The translations under genes and the position numbers were made by a program. A model generated the notes under the pieces. That model was not told where the DNA came from and did no database searches. It was given only the letters and a program-made list of their open reading frames with translations. Below are positions 6,369 to 6,688 of a stretch of DNA of 6,688 nucleotides, piece after piece (the first letter of the stretch is position 1; each line of letters starts with the position of its first letter). Source of the stretch: Prevotella sp. UBA7594. Lineage in GTDB: Bacteria; Bacteroidota; Bacteroidia; Bacteroidales; Bacteroidaceae. The stretch is taken from positions 1 through 6,688 of the forward strand of contig DLKG01000043.1 in assembly GCA_002490315.1 (NCBI GenBank). Direction: 5' to 3'.

Positions 6369-6688
6369 TGGTCGCCTCCTTTCCTTCTGTTTCATTATCT
6401 GACTCTGAATTGTTCACGTTTGTGTTGTTAGTGGTGGAAGCAGATTGCTGCTCGTCGGAGGAAGTCTGCTGACCCTCCTCAGAAGAAGTCTGCGGCTCTG
6501 CTGACTGCTGACCATCATCAGAAGAAGCCTGCGGTTCAGCTGTCTGCTGATTCTCCTCAGAAGAAGTCTGCGGCTCTGCTGACTGCTGACCCTCCTCAGA
6601 AGAAGTCTGCGGCTCTGCAGCCTGCTGACCATCCTCAGAAGAAGTCTGCGGCTCTGCTGACTGCTGACCCTCCTCAGAAGAAGTCTGC
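6358..6688 (-). CDS. C-terminal fragment of a repeat-tailed protein, 5' end outside the window
   Basis: An open frame enters at the right edge (first full codon at 6687) and runs 109 codons to TAA at 6358-6360. It has no start inside the window. The visible protein is five full 13-residue units, consensus Q-T-S-S-E-E-G-Q-Q-S-A-E-P, plus a partial sixth. A hydrophilic tail rich in Ser, Thr, Asn and Glu follows, ending N-E-Q. There is no hydrophobic segment, so this part is disordered, acidic and exposed. The frame is supported by conservation of the unit at protein level (E/D, S/T/A, G/N swaps) and by the overlap of its last 11 nt with the next gene, which implies a single operon. In related loci the gene before a DUF5119 protein is sometimes a DUF3575 outer-membrane protein; nothing here confirms that. 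Confidence 0.8.
   Translation of the reverse strand, partial: QTSSEEGQQSAEPQTSSEDGQQAAEPQTSSEEGQQSAEPQTSSEENQQTAEPQASSDDGQQSAEPQTSSEEGQQTSSDEQQSASTTNNTNVNNSESDNETEGKEATNEQ
6375..6381 (-). promoter_or_regulatory. Strong Shine-Dalgarno-like AAGGAGG inside the upstream gene
   Basis: AAGGAGG on the minus strand ends 6 nt before the ATG at 6368 and lies within the last codons of the upstream gene. It is notable because Bacteroidota rarely rely on this motif and the three fimbrillin genes here lack it. The stop codon of the upstream gene (6358-6360) lies just inside the new gene, so terminating ribosomes could re-initiate here. This supports 6368 over 6395 as the start. An accidental match from the codons for E-G-K-E-A cannot be excluded. 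Confidence 0.5.
6466..6687 (-). repeat. 39-bp tandem repeat, five full copies and one partial, coding
   Basis: Full copies span 6649-6687, 6610-6648, 6571-6609, 6532-6570 and 6493-6531, with a 27-bp partial copy at 6466-6492 and a degenerate T-S-S-D-E-Q-Q echo after it. Copies 1 and 3 encode identical peptides. Copies 4 and 5 carry the most substitutions. The array continues to the window edge, so the true copy number is unknown. The 39-bp period is a multiple of 3, so gain or loss of copies keeps the frame and alters only tail length. Confidence 0.92.

Noticed and set aside
6414..6632. 72-codon minus-strand frame rich in Arg and Leu over the 39-bp repeats
   Set aside because: A repeat with a period divisible by three keeps other frames open too. 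The Q/S/E frame shows conservative amino-acid changes and continues into a non-repeat tail with a stop coupled to the next gene, so it is the real one.

Overview
The window looks like a chromosomal surface-pilus (fimbrillin) locus from a member of the Bacteroidales, most likely Prevotella/Segatella or a close relative. The grounds are four consecutive Bacteroidota-style lipoproteins, three of them with the fimbrillin (Mfa-like/FimA superfamily) domain layout, and AT-rich leaders that lack a Shine-Dalgarno sequence in front of the three fimbrillin genes. The genus is an inference; no rRNA or housekeeping gene is present.

Everything coding is on the minus strand, so transcription runs from right to left. 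The order is: (i) the 3' end of an unidentified gene running off the right edge (6358-6688), whose visible part is a 13-residue Q/S/E/P tandem repeat plus a hydrophilic tail; (ii) a lipoprotein resembling the DUF5119 family (4926-6368, or 6395 if the earlier start is used), whose start lies inside the previous gene behind a strong AAGGAGG; (iii) fimbrillin-like lipoprotein 1 (3317-4837); (iv) fimbrillin-like lipoprotein 2 (1886-3256); (v) fimbrillin-like lipoprotein 3 (273-1634). Gaps in transcription order are an 11-nt overlap, 88 bp with a repeat pair, 60 bp very AT-rich, and 251 bp with a palindrome and a perfect hairpin. The left 272 bp holds no gene but is dense in repeats.

How the genes would work together is an inference from the P. 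gingivalis FimA/Mfa1 and gut Bacteroidales type V pilus model. The proteins are exported by Sec, lipidated at the lipobox cysteine and moved to the outer membrane. An Arg-specific protease cuts after a conserved T-R-(G/A) near the N-terminus, releasing a strand and allowing donor-strand polymerisation. The DUF5119-like protein would be an accessory or anchor subunit. No transporter, protease or regulator is in the window.

The least expected signal is a family of short palindromic extragenic repeats (core CGGCGGAC-GRRA-GTCCGCCG, then CTCC). There are six recognisable copies in three of the four spaces, all in the same orientation, lying 3' of the genes at 273, 1886 and 4926. Copies differ by compensatory base changes, so the hairpin itself appears to be maintained. 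They resemble REP elements, but this family is not one I can name.
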